A stretch of DNA of 39,303 nucleotides from positions 1-39,303 of the forward strand of contig JAKAEB010000034.1 in NCBI GenBank assembly GCA_021818445.1, written 5' to 3'. Below are positions 17,319 to 25,613 of this stretch, one piece after another (within the stretch, counting starts at the first letter, position 1; every line of letters begins with the position of its first letter). This stretch comes from Planctomycetota bacterium (lineage in GTDB: Bacteria; Planctomycetota; Phycisphaerae; WQYP01). The position numbers were made by a program, and so were the translations under genes. The notes under the pieces were generated by a model. That model was not told where the DNA came from, ran no database searches, and saw nothing but the letters and a program-made list of their open reading frames with translations.

Positions 17319-20300
17319 TCATTTCCGCATGATGGAGGTAAAATGGTAATCGCCAGAGGGAACAAGGCAAATGACCTCTACTTTATCGGACGCATGACGA
17401 TGGACAATCTTCAATCCACTGGCCGAGAGTGGTTTTCCGTTAACCCTAACTGACGCGAAATTGTTTGCAGGGATATAGACTCGAGCCACCACATTGGGGG
17501 GAATGACAATGTGCAATGCCAAGTGCCATCCTGTACGCCGCCAATGGCAGAGAATGGGGCCCAAGATGGATTGATACCTGACCTTTACCCATTTGAGGTT
17601 GCCGACGATGGTGGGACGTATTTGCAGTCGGCGGCTCGGTCGCCGAGCCAAATTGAGGTGAATGCCACCTAAACCTTGAAAAAACCATTGTTCTATGTGT
17701 CCGAGCATAAAGTGATCTTGGGAAGAGGATGGATTGGCGTTCCACGCCTCGGTAAGTGAGGTGGCACCTTGGGCTATCTGGTACGCATAGCTGGGTGGAG
17801 TTGTTTGCGTTGCCATACGATAAAGCAACTCTGATTGTCCGGCATTTGTCAAAGCCTGCACCACATAATGAAATCCAATATCCCCCGCTGTGGTGTGGAA
17901 GGCATGCTTCCGGATGTTGGCTATCAGATTTGCGAGCACCTTCTGGCGGTCTGCCTTTTTGACCAATCCGGTAGCCAGTGCCATGGCGTTGGCACATTGG
18001 CTCCCTCGATCGTACTGGGCGGTTTTGGGATGGTAGAATTTGCGGTTGAACGCGGCGCGTACCACCTTGGCTTGCCGCGCGTAACGCCTTGCCAAGGCGG
18101 GGTGCCCAAGCAGCTTCGCTATTTTCACCATGAGGGTCAGATCCCGATACCAGGTGGCCGTAGCCGTGACACCTAGGCTTGTCAGTTGCTCGAACCCTGG
18201 CGGGTTGGGCCCGAGGTCATACCAATCCCCCAAGCCAAAGGCGAGAATATCATTATTTGCCTTAGTTTTCAGAAAGTGCATATAGCGGGTCATCATCGAG
18301 AAATTCTCGGCCAATACCCGCCTATCTCCAAAATAGGTGTAAGTAAGCCACGGATCAATCACACAGGCACTGCCCCACTCGGGAGAATCTATGAATCCGG
18401 CCTGGTAGTTGAAATATTGCGGCGCAAAGTCTGGAACCATGCCATCCGGCCACTGCGCATCGCGCATGTTGGCAGCCGTTTGCTCATAGAGTTTCGGCAC
18501 AAAATAATTATCCATTATTCCCGGACCGACCAGATATGTGTCTTCCAACCATCCGGTCTTTTCCCGCGTGGGGCAATCGGTGATGATGCTGACCATGTTA
18601 TTAACCATGGCCATGGTAATAAGATGGTGGATTTTATTAATCAGAGGATTGCTGCATGCAAAAGTGCCAATGACTGGTGACGACGTGTGGGTGGCCTGCC
18701 CCACGACACTTAAAACCACCGGCACAGCAAGTGGACTGGTGTGGGGTGCCGCAAAGGCATCAATCTGGATGTAACGAAACCCGAAATACGAGAATAAGGG
18801 GTGGAAGGTTTCCACTCCTTTTCCGTCGAGGGTGTAGGTGCACCAGATGGGACCAGCACAAGATTGCCATTGAGTTCCATTGGGGTGGAGCAATTCCGAA
18901 GGATAGACCACCAGTTTAGAACCGGGCGGCCCCTTGGCCCTGATGATGAATCGCCCCGCGATGTTCTGCCCCAGATCATAGACCGAAACATGGGGACCGG
19001 GATGTGTAACGCGCACAGGTGTATATGTTTTGATCACCTTTACCGGCAGGGCGATTTGCGGCCTAAGCCTGCCGCCGGGGCCATGAACATTGATTGCATG
19101 TTTCCAATGGCTGTCGTTGAAGCTGGGTGTGTTCCAAGCGGGGACGCGGTCGAGCGCGTTGTAATCCTCACCCCCGTAGATGTTGCAAAACGTGACAGGG
19201 CCGGTGGCCGTGCGCCATCGGGCATCGCTGACGATATTCCGCTCCGCGCCATCCTTAAAAGTCAGGTGCATTTGCAGGATGAGTTTCGGCGACCCGAAAC
19301 TGGCCGGGGCGTGATTATAGCGTCCGGTGTACATGGCGCTGTCATACATGCCGGTGCCCAGCATGACGGCTAAAACGTTACGACCTCTTCGCAGCAAGGG
19401 CGTAACATCATAGGTGTTGTAGTCGACGGTCTTGCGATAATCCGTCCAGGCAGGTTGCATAAGATCGTGGCTCACCTTCCGGCCATTGATAAACAGGTCG
19501 TATTGGCCAAGGCCTGATACATACACAACTGCATGGGAGACGTGTTTGTCGAGGGTGAAGGCTCTGCGAAACAGAGGCAACCCTTGGGATGGAATTTCGA
19601 CGGGCCCCCACGGACCAGCGCCCCACCTTGCGATTCGACCAGCGCGCGCCCAGTGAACATCATTGAATTGTGATGTCTTCCATCTGGACATGTCGCGATT
19701 AGAGACTTTCCACGACTTATCGACGGGTACGGTCAGTAAGCGCCCATTTGAGTAGCGGATGCGCAGCATACCCAAGAGGCCTGCGGGGTTGGGTGCATTC
19801 CCTCGATTGGTTGCCACTACCGCAAACACGTTGAGCCCAGACCGTAGAAAAGGGGTGACGTTGAGTCGTTGGATGGTTCGCCAGTTCGTGCCCGAGCCGG
19901 CAGGCCGTCCGTTGACGAATAATTGAAATTCATTATCCGCCGTCAGATAAAAAACGGCTGCAACAATCTTTTGGGCGGCGTGGATATCCAGCGACCGCCG
20001 AAAGTACGCGCCGCCAACTGGTGCGCTGGTGCCCACACCGGGGAGCCAATACCAAGAGAGACGATGTAAGGCCGTGCTCGCCTCCGTCGCCGGCGCTTTG
20101 ATCCAATGCGCCCGCCAATCGCTTTGTTTCAACAAACCCATTGACCAGAACGCCGGTTTGCTCCACGGCGAGGCCTCCCCAGATTTGCCCCACACGCGAA
20201 CCATCCACCAGCAGCGCTCGCCGGAAGCCAGCTTTCGCCCCGCGTAGAGGACTTCAAGGGTTTTATCTGATGTGACCTTTCCGGTGTTCCAGAGGCTTCC

Positions 20301-20558
20301 ACGGCCGGCGGCCAAATCCGCCCGCGTCGAAGCCACTATTATCTGATACGCGGACTCAAGCAATCTCTTCGCACCAGGCCGCTCGGCTTTAAGTTGCCAG
20401 GAGAGGCTTGGTGTCCGACCAATTCCCAACGGGCGGCTAACCAGATTGCATTGCAAGTGCATCGGCAGAATGCTCGACGCGGCAGCTACGGTGGATGCCG
20501 TGTAAGTGATAAGGAAGATGGTGGAGTAGGCGATGGTCGATAAAAAACTTTTCATCAT
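17319..20558 (-). CDS. secreted alpha-L-rhamnosidase, family GH78
   Basis: This glycosidase should release terminal alpha-L-rhamnose from polysaccharides or glycosides. A signal peptide (about residues 1-26, ending TVAAA) exports it. The domains are in GH78 order: an N-terminal fibronectin-like part (NLVSRPLGIGRTPSLSWQL), a carbohydrate-binding jelly-roll region with two beta-sandwich repeats (GLGQYDLFINGRKV), and an (alpha/alpha)6 barrel. The barrel carries the signature TDCPTREKTGWLED; Asp661 begins the signature and Glu666 is the likely general acid. A C-terminal beta domain follows. Its 1079 residues are typical. No clear ribosome binding site is visible before ATG 20558/20555. It is the last gene in a series with a pseudopilin and a PEP-CTERM protein. 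Confidence 0.92.
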   Translation of the reverse strand: MMKSFLSTIAYSTIFLITYTASTVAAASSILPMHLQCNLVSRPLGIGRTPSLSWQLKAERPGAKRLLESAYQIIVASTRADLAAGRGSLWNTGKVTSDKTLEVLYAGRKLASGERCWWMVRVWGKSGEASPWSKPAFWSMGLLKQSDWRAHWIKAPATEASTALHRLSWYWLPGVGTSAPVGGAYFRRSLDIHAAQKIVAAVFYLTADNEFQLFVNGRPAGSGTNWRTIQRLNVTPFLRSGLNVFAVVATNRGNAPNPAGLLGMLRIRYSNGRLLTVPVDKSWKVSNRDMSRWKTSQFNDVHWARAGRIARWGAGPWGPVEIPSQGLPLFRRAFTLDKHVSHAVVYVSGLGQYDLFINGRKVSHDLMQPAWTDYRKTVDYNTYDVTPLLRRGRNVLAVMLGTGMYDSAMYTGRYNHAPASFGSPKLILQMHLTFKDGAERNIVSDARWRTATGPVTFCNIYGGEDYNALDRVPAWNTPSFNDSHWKHAINVHGPGGRLRPQIALPVKVIKTYTPVRVTHPGPHVSVYDLGQNIAGRFIIRAKGPPGSKLVVYPSELLHPNGTQWQSCAGPIWCTYTLDGKGVETFHPLFSYFGFRYIQIDAFAAPHTSPLAVPVVLSVVGQATHTSSPVIGTFACSNPLINKIHHLITMAMVNNMVSIITDCPTREKTGWLEDTYLVGPGIMDNYFVPKLYEQTAANMRDAQWPDGMVPDFAPQYFNYQAGFIDSPEWGSACVIDPWLTYTYFGDRRVLAENFSMMTRYMHFLKTKANNDILAFGLGDWYDLGPNPPGFEQLTSLGVTATATWYRDLTLMVKIAKLLGHPALARRYARQAKVVRAAFNRKFYHPKTAQYDRGSQCANAMALATGLVKKADRQKVLANLIANIRKHAFHTTAGDIGFHYVVQALTNAGQSELLYRMATQTTPPSYAYQIAQGATSLTEAWNANPSSSQDHFMLGHIEQWFFQGLGGIHLNLARRPSRRLQIRPTIVGNLKWVKVRYQSILGPILCHWRRTGWHLALHIVIPPNVVARVYIPANNFASVRVNGKPLSASGLKIVHRHASDKVEVICLVPSGDYHFTSIMRK

Positions 20559-20681
20559 CTTGGTGGAGGTCCCGTAAAAGGATACACGCAGGCCTCCACA
20601 AAAAAGCCGTTAGCGGCGGCCACGAGTGTTGGCACACAGGATCGCCCTAACCGAAGCCGGAACCGGACGGCCGCGGTTGCG

Positions 20682-21626
20682 TTAGCGATAGAAGTTCACC
20701 TTAGCGCCATAAACTTCGTATGCGTAGCCGGGAGTCATTGCTCCTATCTGCTTCCAAGCGACCGACCCGTCATTGTAACCAATGTTGGCCCCGCTTGGGA
20801 CTCCATTTGACCCCATATGATTGCTGTAAAAACCAGGAGCCCATACCGGCGAGGCAATATCCCAAGTGCCGCTCTGCGACGCAACGACATCACTGATTAG
20901 AATGCGGCCGGTGGGATCGGTCGGCGTTTGGGCGTAAAGCCCGCCGGAAGCATCTTGGTAATTGTGAATGGAGCGGACCTTTGTAATGGGATTCGTCCAG
21001 CCGCCGTACTGGCTTACCGGGTCGTCCCTTTCGTCGAATGGAGCATTATAATTCCAACTCGTCTGGATACCGTTTGGTCGTTGGTACCAGTAGGCATAGC
21101 TGGAGTACACCGCATACCAGTAATTGACGCCGCCGACATCGCCGAGTTCGTTTCGCCAATTTTGAGAGAAGGTTGGCGATTGGCTTTTTATTGACGAGCT
21201 ATTTTCCAGCGATGCGAGCAATGACGGCAAATAGCCCGGTGCCCCCGGTATGCTACCAACACCGATTGCCCCATTGAGGCTCGTAGGTGCAAGAGCGGGC
21301 GCTGGATCCGGGCAGTACATAAAAGCTGGGTCGTTTAGAATTTTCTCAGAGTAAAGAAGGGCGAAACCCCACTGCTGGTTAGCTTGGTAGCTGCCAAGAC
21401 CGCCGATAGGGTAATTACCCTGGTAAGAGGGGGGAAATTGATTGCGTTGGTCGGATGCGTAGATGAGCACACCTTGTAGGAGCGATCGGATATTTGATGA
21501 GCAAACCACCCGCAGCGCCAACTTATGGGCCTTCGCCAAAGCTGGGAGCAGCATCGCGATAAGTAGTGCAATGATGGAAATGACCACCAGCAACTCAACA
21601 AGTGTAAACGCACGTCTGGACTTCAT
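20682..21626 (-). CDS. pseudopilin-like protein (H-X9-DG/DUF1559 type)
   Basis: A short basic leader MKSRRA precedes [17 protein letters not shown], the prepilin peptidase recognition helix. The rest is a Tyr- and Asn-rich globular domain ending with a HMG...YNDGSV segment that corresponds to the H...DG motif. ATG 21626 is chosen because it places the leader correctly and has AAGGGG eight bases upstream; the frame runs on to 21647. Probably exported by a type II or pilus-like system. It lies 123 bases upstream of the rhamnosidase start and downstream of the PEP-CTERM gene, so a role in the same surface process is likely but unproven. Confidence 0.88.
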   Translation of the reverse strand: MKSRRAFTLVELLVVISIIALLIAMLLPALAKAHKLALRVVCSSNIRSLLQGVLIYASDQRNQFPPSYQGNYPIGGLGSYQANQQWGFALLYSEKILNDPAFMYCPDPAPALAPTSLNGAIGVGSIPGAPGYLPSLLASLENSSSIKSQSPTFSQNWRNELGDVGGVNYWYAVYSSYAYWYQRPNGIQTSWNYNAPFDERDDPVSQYGGWTNPITKVRSIHNYQDASGGLYAQTPTDPTGRILISDVVASQSGTWDIASPVWAPGFYSNHMGSNGVPSGANIGYNDGSVAWKQIGAMTPGYAYEVYGAKVNFYR

Positions 21627-21802
21627 GGCGAGCCCCTTCAAAAACAAAACTTAATTCCCTCTCGTCCTCGCCACCCCGTCGGCCGCAATCACCGACCCTA
21701 CCCGCGGGCGGGGCGAGGATTGCAGCAGCCAGTCGGGCCCGCCTAGAGTAGCGGGCGGCCCCGTTCAAAGCCGCCCGCTCCAAAAAGACAAATCCCAAAG
21801 GG
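21627..21802 (-). other. intergenic region with two stem-loops
   Basis: Between the PEP-CTERM gene and the pseudopilin gene, AGCGGGCGGC (21750-21759) pairs perfectly with GCCGCCCGCT (21770-21779). A second 8-bp pair, TCCTCGCC near 21666-21673 with GGCGAGGA near 21712-21719, lies downstream in the minus direction. Neither is followed by a T-run on the minus strand. They may act as mRNA-stabilising or attenuating structures that separate expression of the two genes. Confidence 0.45.
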
Positions 21803-22582
21803 TTACCTGGCAACACGCTTCTTAAGCAGAAGCATGCCTCCCAAACCGAGGCCAGCGAGAGCAAAACTAGCGGGCTCCGGTGTGGCGGTCAGACTGATCG
21901 ACCCAACCGACCCCTGCATGCTTTTGTAAGAGAGGAACCCGACGCCAAGCGATGCAGACGGGTTGGTTGTGTAAGTGTAGGTACCAAGCGAAGTTCCGCC
22001 GTAAGAAAAACTGGCAGTCCAATTGGTGCCTTCGGTGTTGAGAACAACCGTAGCCGTGCCGCCCAACGAATAGGGTCCCGCACCGTTGCCAGCGTTACCG
22101 GTGTTGAAGGATGCAGCCTCGCTTAGGGGCCCGCCAAACGCTTGGATTTCACCGTTATCACGCAGCAACATAAATGGACCCTGCGTGGTGCTACCGAGGA
22201 TGAAGTTATTGCTGGTCGAGTTGAAGAAGCCTACGGCAAGCCAGTTGCCTGTCGTGCCGGTTACCGGCGTAAGGGCGCCAACACTTAGCGTATAAATGTT
22301 CCCGCTGGCGACCGTCAATGGCAAATATTCCGCGGCGGTTAGGTAGCCTCCTCCAGATGAAGTTGGCGCCACACCGCTGGCACTCCAATCATCACCAGTG
22401 GCACCTGCCAGTTGCCAAGTGGCACCACCATTATCCACGGTGGGTGCTGTACCGGTGAGGACACCAGAGGCCCCGCTCGAGAAAGTTTGACTATAGATGG
22501 TTGACGCATTGGCCGCGGATGCGGTTGCCAAGAGAACGCTGGCACCGATCAGTGCGACACTCGTTTTGAACATGATACCCAT
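21803..22582 (-). CDS. PEP-CTERM sorting-domain surface protein
   Basis: An N-terminal signal peptide (cleavage near SAANA-ST) is followed by a Gly/Ser/Thr-rich beta domain of about 200 residues resembling lectin or concanavalin-like extracellular domains. The C-terminus has the sorting signal TPEPASFALAGLG, a hydrophobic stretch and a basic tail LLLKKRVAR. Proteins with this tail are processed by exosortase and placed on the cell surface or in extracellular polymer. AAGGGG lies eight bases before ATG 22582. It is the first gene downstream of the candidate promoter and operator shared with the divergent AraC regulator. Confidence 0.88.
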   Translation of the reverse strand: MGIMFKTSVALIGASVLLATASAANASTIYSQTFSSGASGVLTGTAPTVDNGGATWQLAGATGDDWSASGVAPTSSGGGYLTAAEYLPLTVASGNIYTLSVGALTPVTGTTGNWLAVGFFNSTSNNFILGSTTQGPFMLLRDNGEIQAFGGPLSEAASFNTGNAGNGAGPYSLGGTATVVLNTEGTNWTASFSYGGTSLGTYTYTTNPSASLGVGFLSYKSMQGSVGSISLTATPEPASFALAGLGLGGMLLLKKRVAR

Positions 22583-22805
22583 AAACCATACCCCTTATTA
22601 GCCAGAGATTAATCCAGCACTTAGACGCCATTCCGGGCGCCAACGGCTCCACGCAACGTGCGATGGAGTGGTCATTTTCAGCAAGGACGTCGGCCACACT
22701 ATGTTCGACAACCGTTAGCTCGGGCGCCTTCGGCATGCGTCACTAATGCTGCTCTCGCCTAATTGCCCATCGCGGCTAGCCACCGCCAAAAATGCATTAC
22801 TCAAA

Positions 22806-22833
22806 AGTTTAGTTTATGGGGATAAAAAGTCAA
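22806..22833 (-). promoter_or_regulatory. candidate promoter for the PEP-CTERM/pseudopilin/rhamnosidase series
   Basis: On the minus strand TTGACT (22833-22828) is followed after 16 bases by TAAACT (22811-22806). The spacer contains the 11-bp half-site ATGGGGATAAA (plus strand 22816-22826), whose exact reverse complement occurs at 22882-22892. A regulator bound there would directly affect RNA polymerase. Confidence 0.45.
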
Positions 22834-22880
22834 GGTTTTTAATTAGGAATCAATATCGTTTTTGCGACACGCCGTACTGA

Positions 22881-22908
22881 ATTTATCCCCATTGCAATGG
22901 GGTAAAAT
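22881..22908. promoter_or_regulatory. near-palindromic operator candidate
   Basis: Two 14-base arms meet at 22894/22895 with two mismatches; the core is CCCCATTG-CAATGGGG flanked by TTTA/TAAA-type ends. The left arm includes TTTATCCCCAT, the reverse complement of the half-site at 22816-22826. It lies 10 bases before ATG 22918 of the AraC-family gene, suggesting autoregulation. Confidence 0.6.
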
Positions 22909-22917
22909 GCGCGTAAT

Positions 22918-23886
22918 ATGGTTATAAGGAGTTATGACGTGTTAAAAAGCGACACCAAGTTTAACTACTGTTTTGTTAATGAGCGGGCCATTCAGGCCGG
23001 CTTCTATCTGACCGGAGCTGGCGTTGAGCGTGTAATCCCCCACGACTCTTATCCAATCCCCACCCACCCAGAAATGTATGACTTTTCTTGGAATATTGGC
23101 CGCACCTTACCCGAGTATCAGTTCATTCTCATCACTTCGGGACAAGGCGAATTTGAATCCCGGGCCACCGGATTGGTGCCTGTGAGGCATGGTACCGGGA
23201 TATTTCTGCTTCCGGACACGTGGCACCGTTATCGCCCTCTCTCTGCGATTGGTTGGGCATGCTACTGGATTTCGTTCAATGGAAGTATTGCACATCTTTG
23301 GCAGCAATCGGCCATGCTGTCTCCGAGCCGGGCCATTCAAAAGATACCGCAGGCCGACGATGTAATCAAAACACTCGCCGACGTGCACCGGATGGTTTTG
23401 GAGTCACCGGAGAGCCCGGCACCAGCATCCCTACTGGCACTTGGAATGCTCGCTGGCATATTCGCAAGCGGAAGTAACCCGCATGCACAGGAGGCCATAC
23501 CTGAGACGCAACCGACGGCTATTGAAAGTGACCCGCTGTTGCAAAGGGCCTTGGAAATCATTTGGAACCACAGCCACCGACATATATCGACCAAGGTTAT
23601 TGCCAAACAGCTTGGCGTGAGCGGACGGACGTTGGAGAGACATTTCAGGCAACTTCGAAGGCGGAGCGTCTTGCAGGAAATAACCGAGTGCCGCATATCC
23701 CGCGCCCGGCTTATGCTTGAAAGCACGCACCTGCCGATAAAACACGTCGCCTACGCCGCCGGATTCAGGTCGGCAAATCATCTGATCGCCACGTTTCGCC
23801 GCAACCTTAAGGCCACTCCGGGTCAAGTGCGCAACCGAACTGCGGGGTTAGGGAGGGCATCGACTGGATATAAGTCAGCGGTTTAA
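22918..23886 (+). CDS. AraC-family transcriptional regulator
   Basis: This is a regulator with an N-terminal cupin-like sensor domain (about residues 20-150, LPEYQFILITSGQGEFE... IFLLPDTWHRYRP) and a C-terminal double helix-turn-helix. The first HTH is around TKVIAKQLGVSGRTLERHF; the second is IKHVAYAAGFRSANHLIATF, followed by the family PGQVR ending. ATG 22918 is given as start, but GTG 22939 has AAGGAG seven bases upstream and may be the real one. It is divergent from the PEP-CTERM, pseudopilin and rhamnosidase genes, so it is the likely regulator of that set in response to a sugar such as rhamnose; the ligand is inferred from context only. Confidence 0.9.
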   Translation: MVIRSYDVLKSDTKFNYCFVNERAIQAGFYLTGAGVERVIPHDSYPIPTHPEMYDFSWNIGRTLPEYQFILITSGQGEFESRATGLVPVRHGTGIFLLPDTWHRYRPLSAIGWACYWISFNGSIAHLWQQSAMLSPSRAIQKIPQADDVIKTLADVHRMVLESPESPAPASLLALGMLAGIFASGSNPHAQEAIPETQPTAIESDPLLQRALEIIWNHSHRHISTKVIAKQLGVSGRTLERHFRQLRRRSVLQEITECRISRARLMLESTHLPIKHVAYAAGFRSANHLIATFRRNLKATPGQVRNRTAGLGRASTGYKSAV

Positions 23887-24094
23887 TCGTACTGCGATTC
23901 GGTCGCCTGCCACGCGCCAAAGAATGGATGGATGTTGCCAGATACTGCAGCGCGCACCGGTCTATGCACGCGGTAATTTCTAACCGACCCGGATTCTGCA
24001 CCATGCGGCAATTGCATTACGCCGGTCGAAGCTTGCCGACGAATATCATAGTTAGGTTCTCGCTGGTCTGGCGGAGGGACACGACCCCGGAAAC

Positions 24095-24643
24095 CTATCC
24101 ATTATGCATCGCCATGAAAAACTGTGTGGCGGCGGCGTGGAACTGCGGATTACCCGACACCAAAGAATGGGCGATGAATCCAGGGGCATGCTGGGCGAAG
24201 CCACCCGGCCCCCAGCCATGATGCGGCCCTTTGGATGCGCCGGCGGCCTTACCCCGTTTGGCCCATTTGGCGTGCATTTTTCGCATCATGCGGAAACGGG
24301 CCTTGGCCTGTTCAACAATTTCATGCTGAACCGCAGGTGATGCTTTGGCAAACTCAAGAAGAAATGCCTCAAAGTGTACGCGCATTCGCTCGTGGAACGC
24401 TCGACGCTGTGCCGGGGTCATCTTCCGCCAGTTGACCCGATGGAATCCACCGGCCGGTGGATGGAAAAAAGGAAACTGCGGAATTTTGCCATTGTCGGCC
24501 GCCACCAATTTTGCGACGGCGGCATTTTCCGATGCCGGGCTACGGGCCCCCGCTCGGCCGACAAAATCCCAGCCAAAAACGGCGGCAACCAGCACCAAAA
24601 GCGTGGTAAGCAGAATGACATTGCGTTTTTGCTTTTTTTCCAT
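24095..24643 (-). CDS. membrane-anchored hypothetical protein
   Basis: I do not recognise this protein family. It starts MEKKQKRN followed by a single hydrophobic segment (about residues 9-27), so it is probably anchored with its body outside the cytoplasm. The body is rich in Met, His, Phe and basic residues, with a predicted helical part (RKMTPAQRRAFHERMRVHF, and AKARFRMMRKMHAKWAKR) and a Gly/His-rich stretch (KGPHHGWGPGG). The helical Met/His-rich make-up recalls small periplasmic metal- or stress-related proteins, but this is only a resemblance. ATG 24643 has AAGGAATAGGAAC upstream. It is downstream of a pseudopilin gene in the same direction (68 bases). Confidence 0.7.
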   Translation of the reverse strand: MEKKQKRNVILLTTLLVLVAAVFGWDFVGRAGARSPASENAAVAKLVAADNGKIPQFPFFHPPAGGFHRVNWRKMTPAQRRAFHERMRVHFEAFLLEFAKASPAVQHEIVEQAKARFRMMRKMHAKWAKRGKAAGASKGPHHGWGPGGFAQHAPGFIAHSLVSGNPQFHAAATQFFMAMHNG

Positions 24644-24711
24644 GTTCCTATTCCTTAAGTAAGGCGTTTCCAATCAGGCAACAGCCATTAATATGCCTCT
24701 GGCCGAAGACA

Positions 24712-25356
24712 TTAATGCCACGTCGGCATTCCGCTCGTGGAGGAAATGTCTGTTACATTGCCGACATGCCAGTCGGCGAAAAGGATGTTCTCGCTATCCG
24801 GTTTACCCCGCGGGCCGTGGAAATTGCTGAAGTCTGCCAATACCCACGTGCCCGATGCGTGAAGAATGGGGTAAAGCAGGAGGGGATGATCTTTGGGGCC
24901 GATTTTCCAATTCTGAATGCGCTCGCCGGCCAAACTCATGTTGTATTGATAGCTGGTTCCTTCGGCGGCAAAGTAAGATTGGTAGGTTTGCCCGGTAAGG
25001 GCATTGACAAACCCTTGATCGTCGGCGGGACAGGCCCAAGCGGCGGGGTTGGTCACATCGGTTTTAAGCACTTCCATGATGGTGGGTGCAGGTGCCACCA
25101 CCGCGTTGGGGGTGATCACTTCGCTATTGATGGTGGGCATCATGGCGGCCGCCGGCATAATGCCATTGCTGTCTTCCTGCAGATAGGCTTCAAAACCGAC
25201 ACCGATATCTTTTAGCTGGGCCGCGCAAGCGGTGCGTTCCGCATCTTGACGGGCGGTTTTCAGGGCTGGCAAAAGCAGGCCGATGAGAAGGGCGATGATG
25301 CTGATCACCACCAGTAATTCAACCAAGGTAAACCCGGGGCGTTGGACAGAACGCAT
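24712..25356 (-). CDS. pseudopilin-like protein (prepilin-type N-terminal domain)
   Basis: The leader MRSVQRPG precedes [17 protein letters not shown], the standard prepilin peptidase site and helix. The body is short (215 residues in all), with paired cysteines ([15 protein letters not shown]) and a C-terminal [12 protein letters not shown]. This corresponds to the H...DG segment of the planctomycete family but with DW in place of DG. ATG 25356 has AGGAG seven bases upstream; the upstream frame to 25437 is not needed. Followed by the small anchored hypothetical gene. Divergent from uvrA. Confidence 0.88.
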   Translation of the reverse strand: MRSVQRPGFTLVELLVVISIIALLIGLLLPALKTARQDAERTACAAQLKDIGVGFEAYLQEDSNGIMPAAAMMPTINSEVITPNAVVAPAPTIMEVLKTDVTNPAAWACPADDQGFVNALTGQTYQSYFAAEGTSYQYNMSLAGERIQNWKIGPKDHPLLLYPILHASGTWVLADFSNFHGPRGKPDSENILFADWHVGNVTDISSTSGMPTWH

Positions 25357-25613
25357 ATTGAACTCCTGAGTTTGTTCACTGTTTGTGTCAAACGGCCCAA
25401 AATCGGGAATGTTGCAGATTTCAGTCAAGTATTCCATTCCCGCGCCACGGTGTGACGTGCAGCCTGGCGGGTCGGTTATCGGCCCATCCCGATCTTAGAT
25501 GCCGTGCGGCACGGCCCCATGCTATTTGGATTACGGGGCGATGATGATATATGATCCAGAGTTCGGCTTGGGCCGGGAGAAGGTACCGGCAAAGCCACCT
25601 CTGGAGTGAATCA

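Larger units (their letters stand above)
22583..22917. promoter_or_regulatory. divergent regulatory region between the PEP-CTERM gene and araC-type gene
   Basis: This 335-base region holds a candidate minus-strand promoter (22806-22833), a half-site and a near-palindrome (entered separately). About 220 bases lie between the promoter and the PEP-CTERM start; this long leader contains no recognised riboswitch or open reading frame. Confidence 0.6.

Noticed and set aside
17446..17997. 183-residue minus-strand open frame
   Set aside because: Alternative frame within the rhamnosidase C-terminal region; no start signal or homology.
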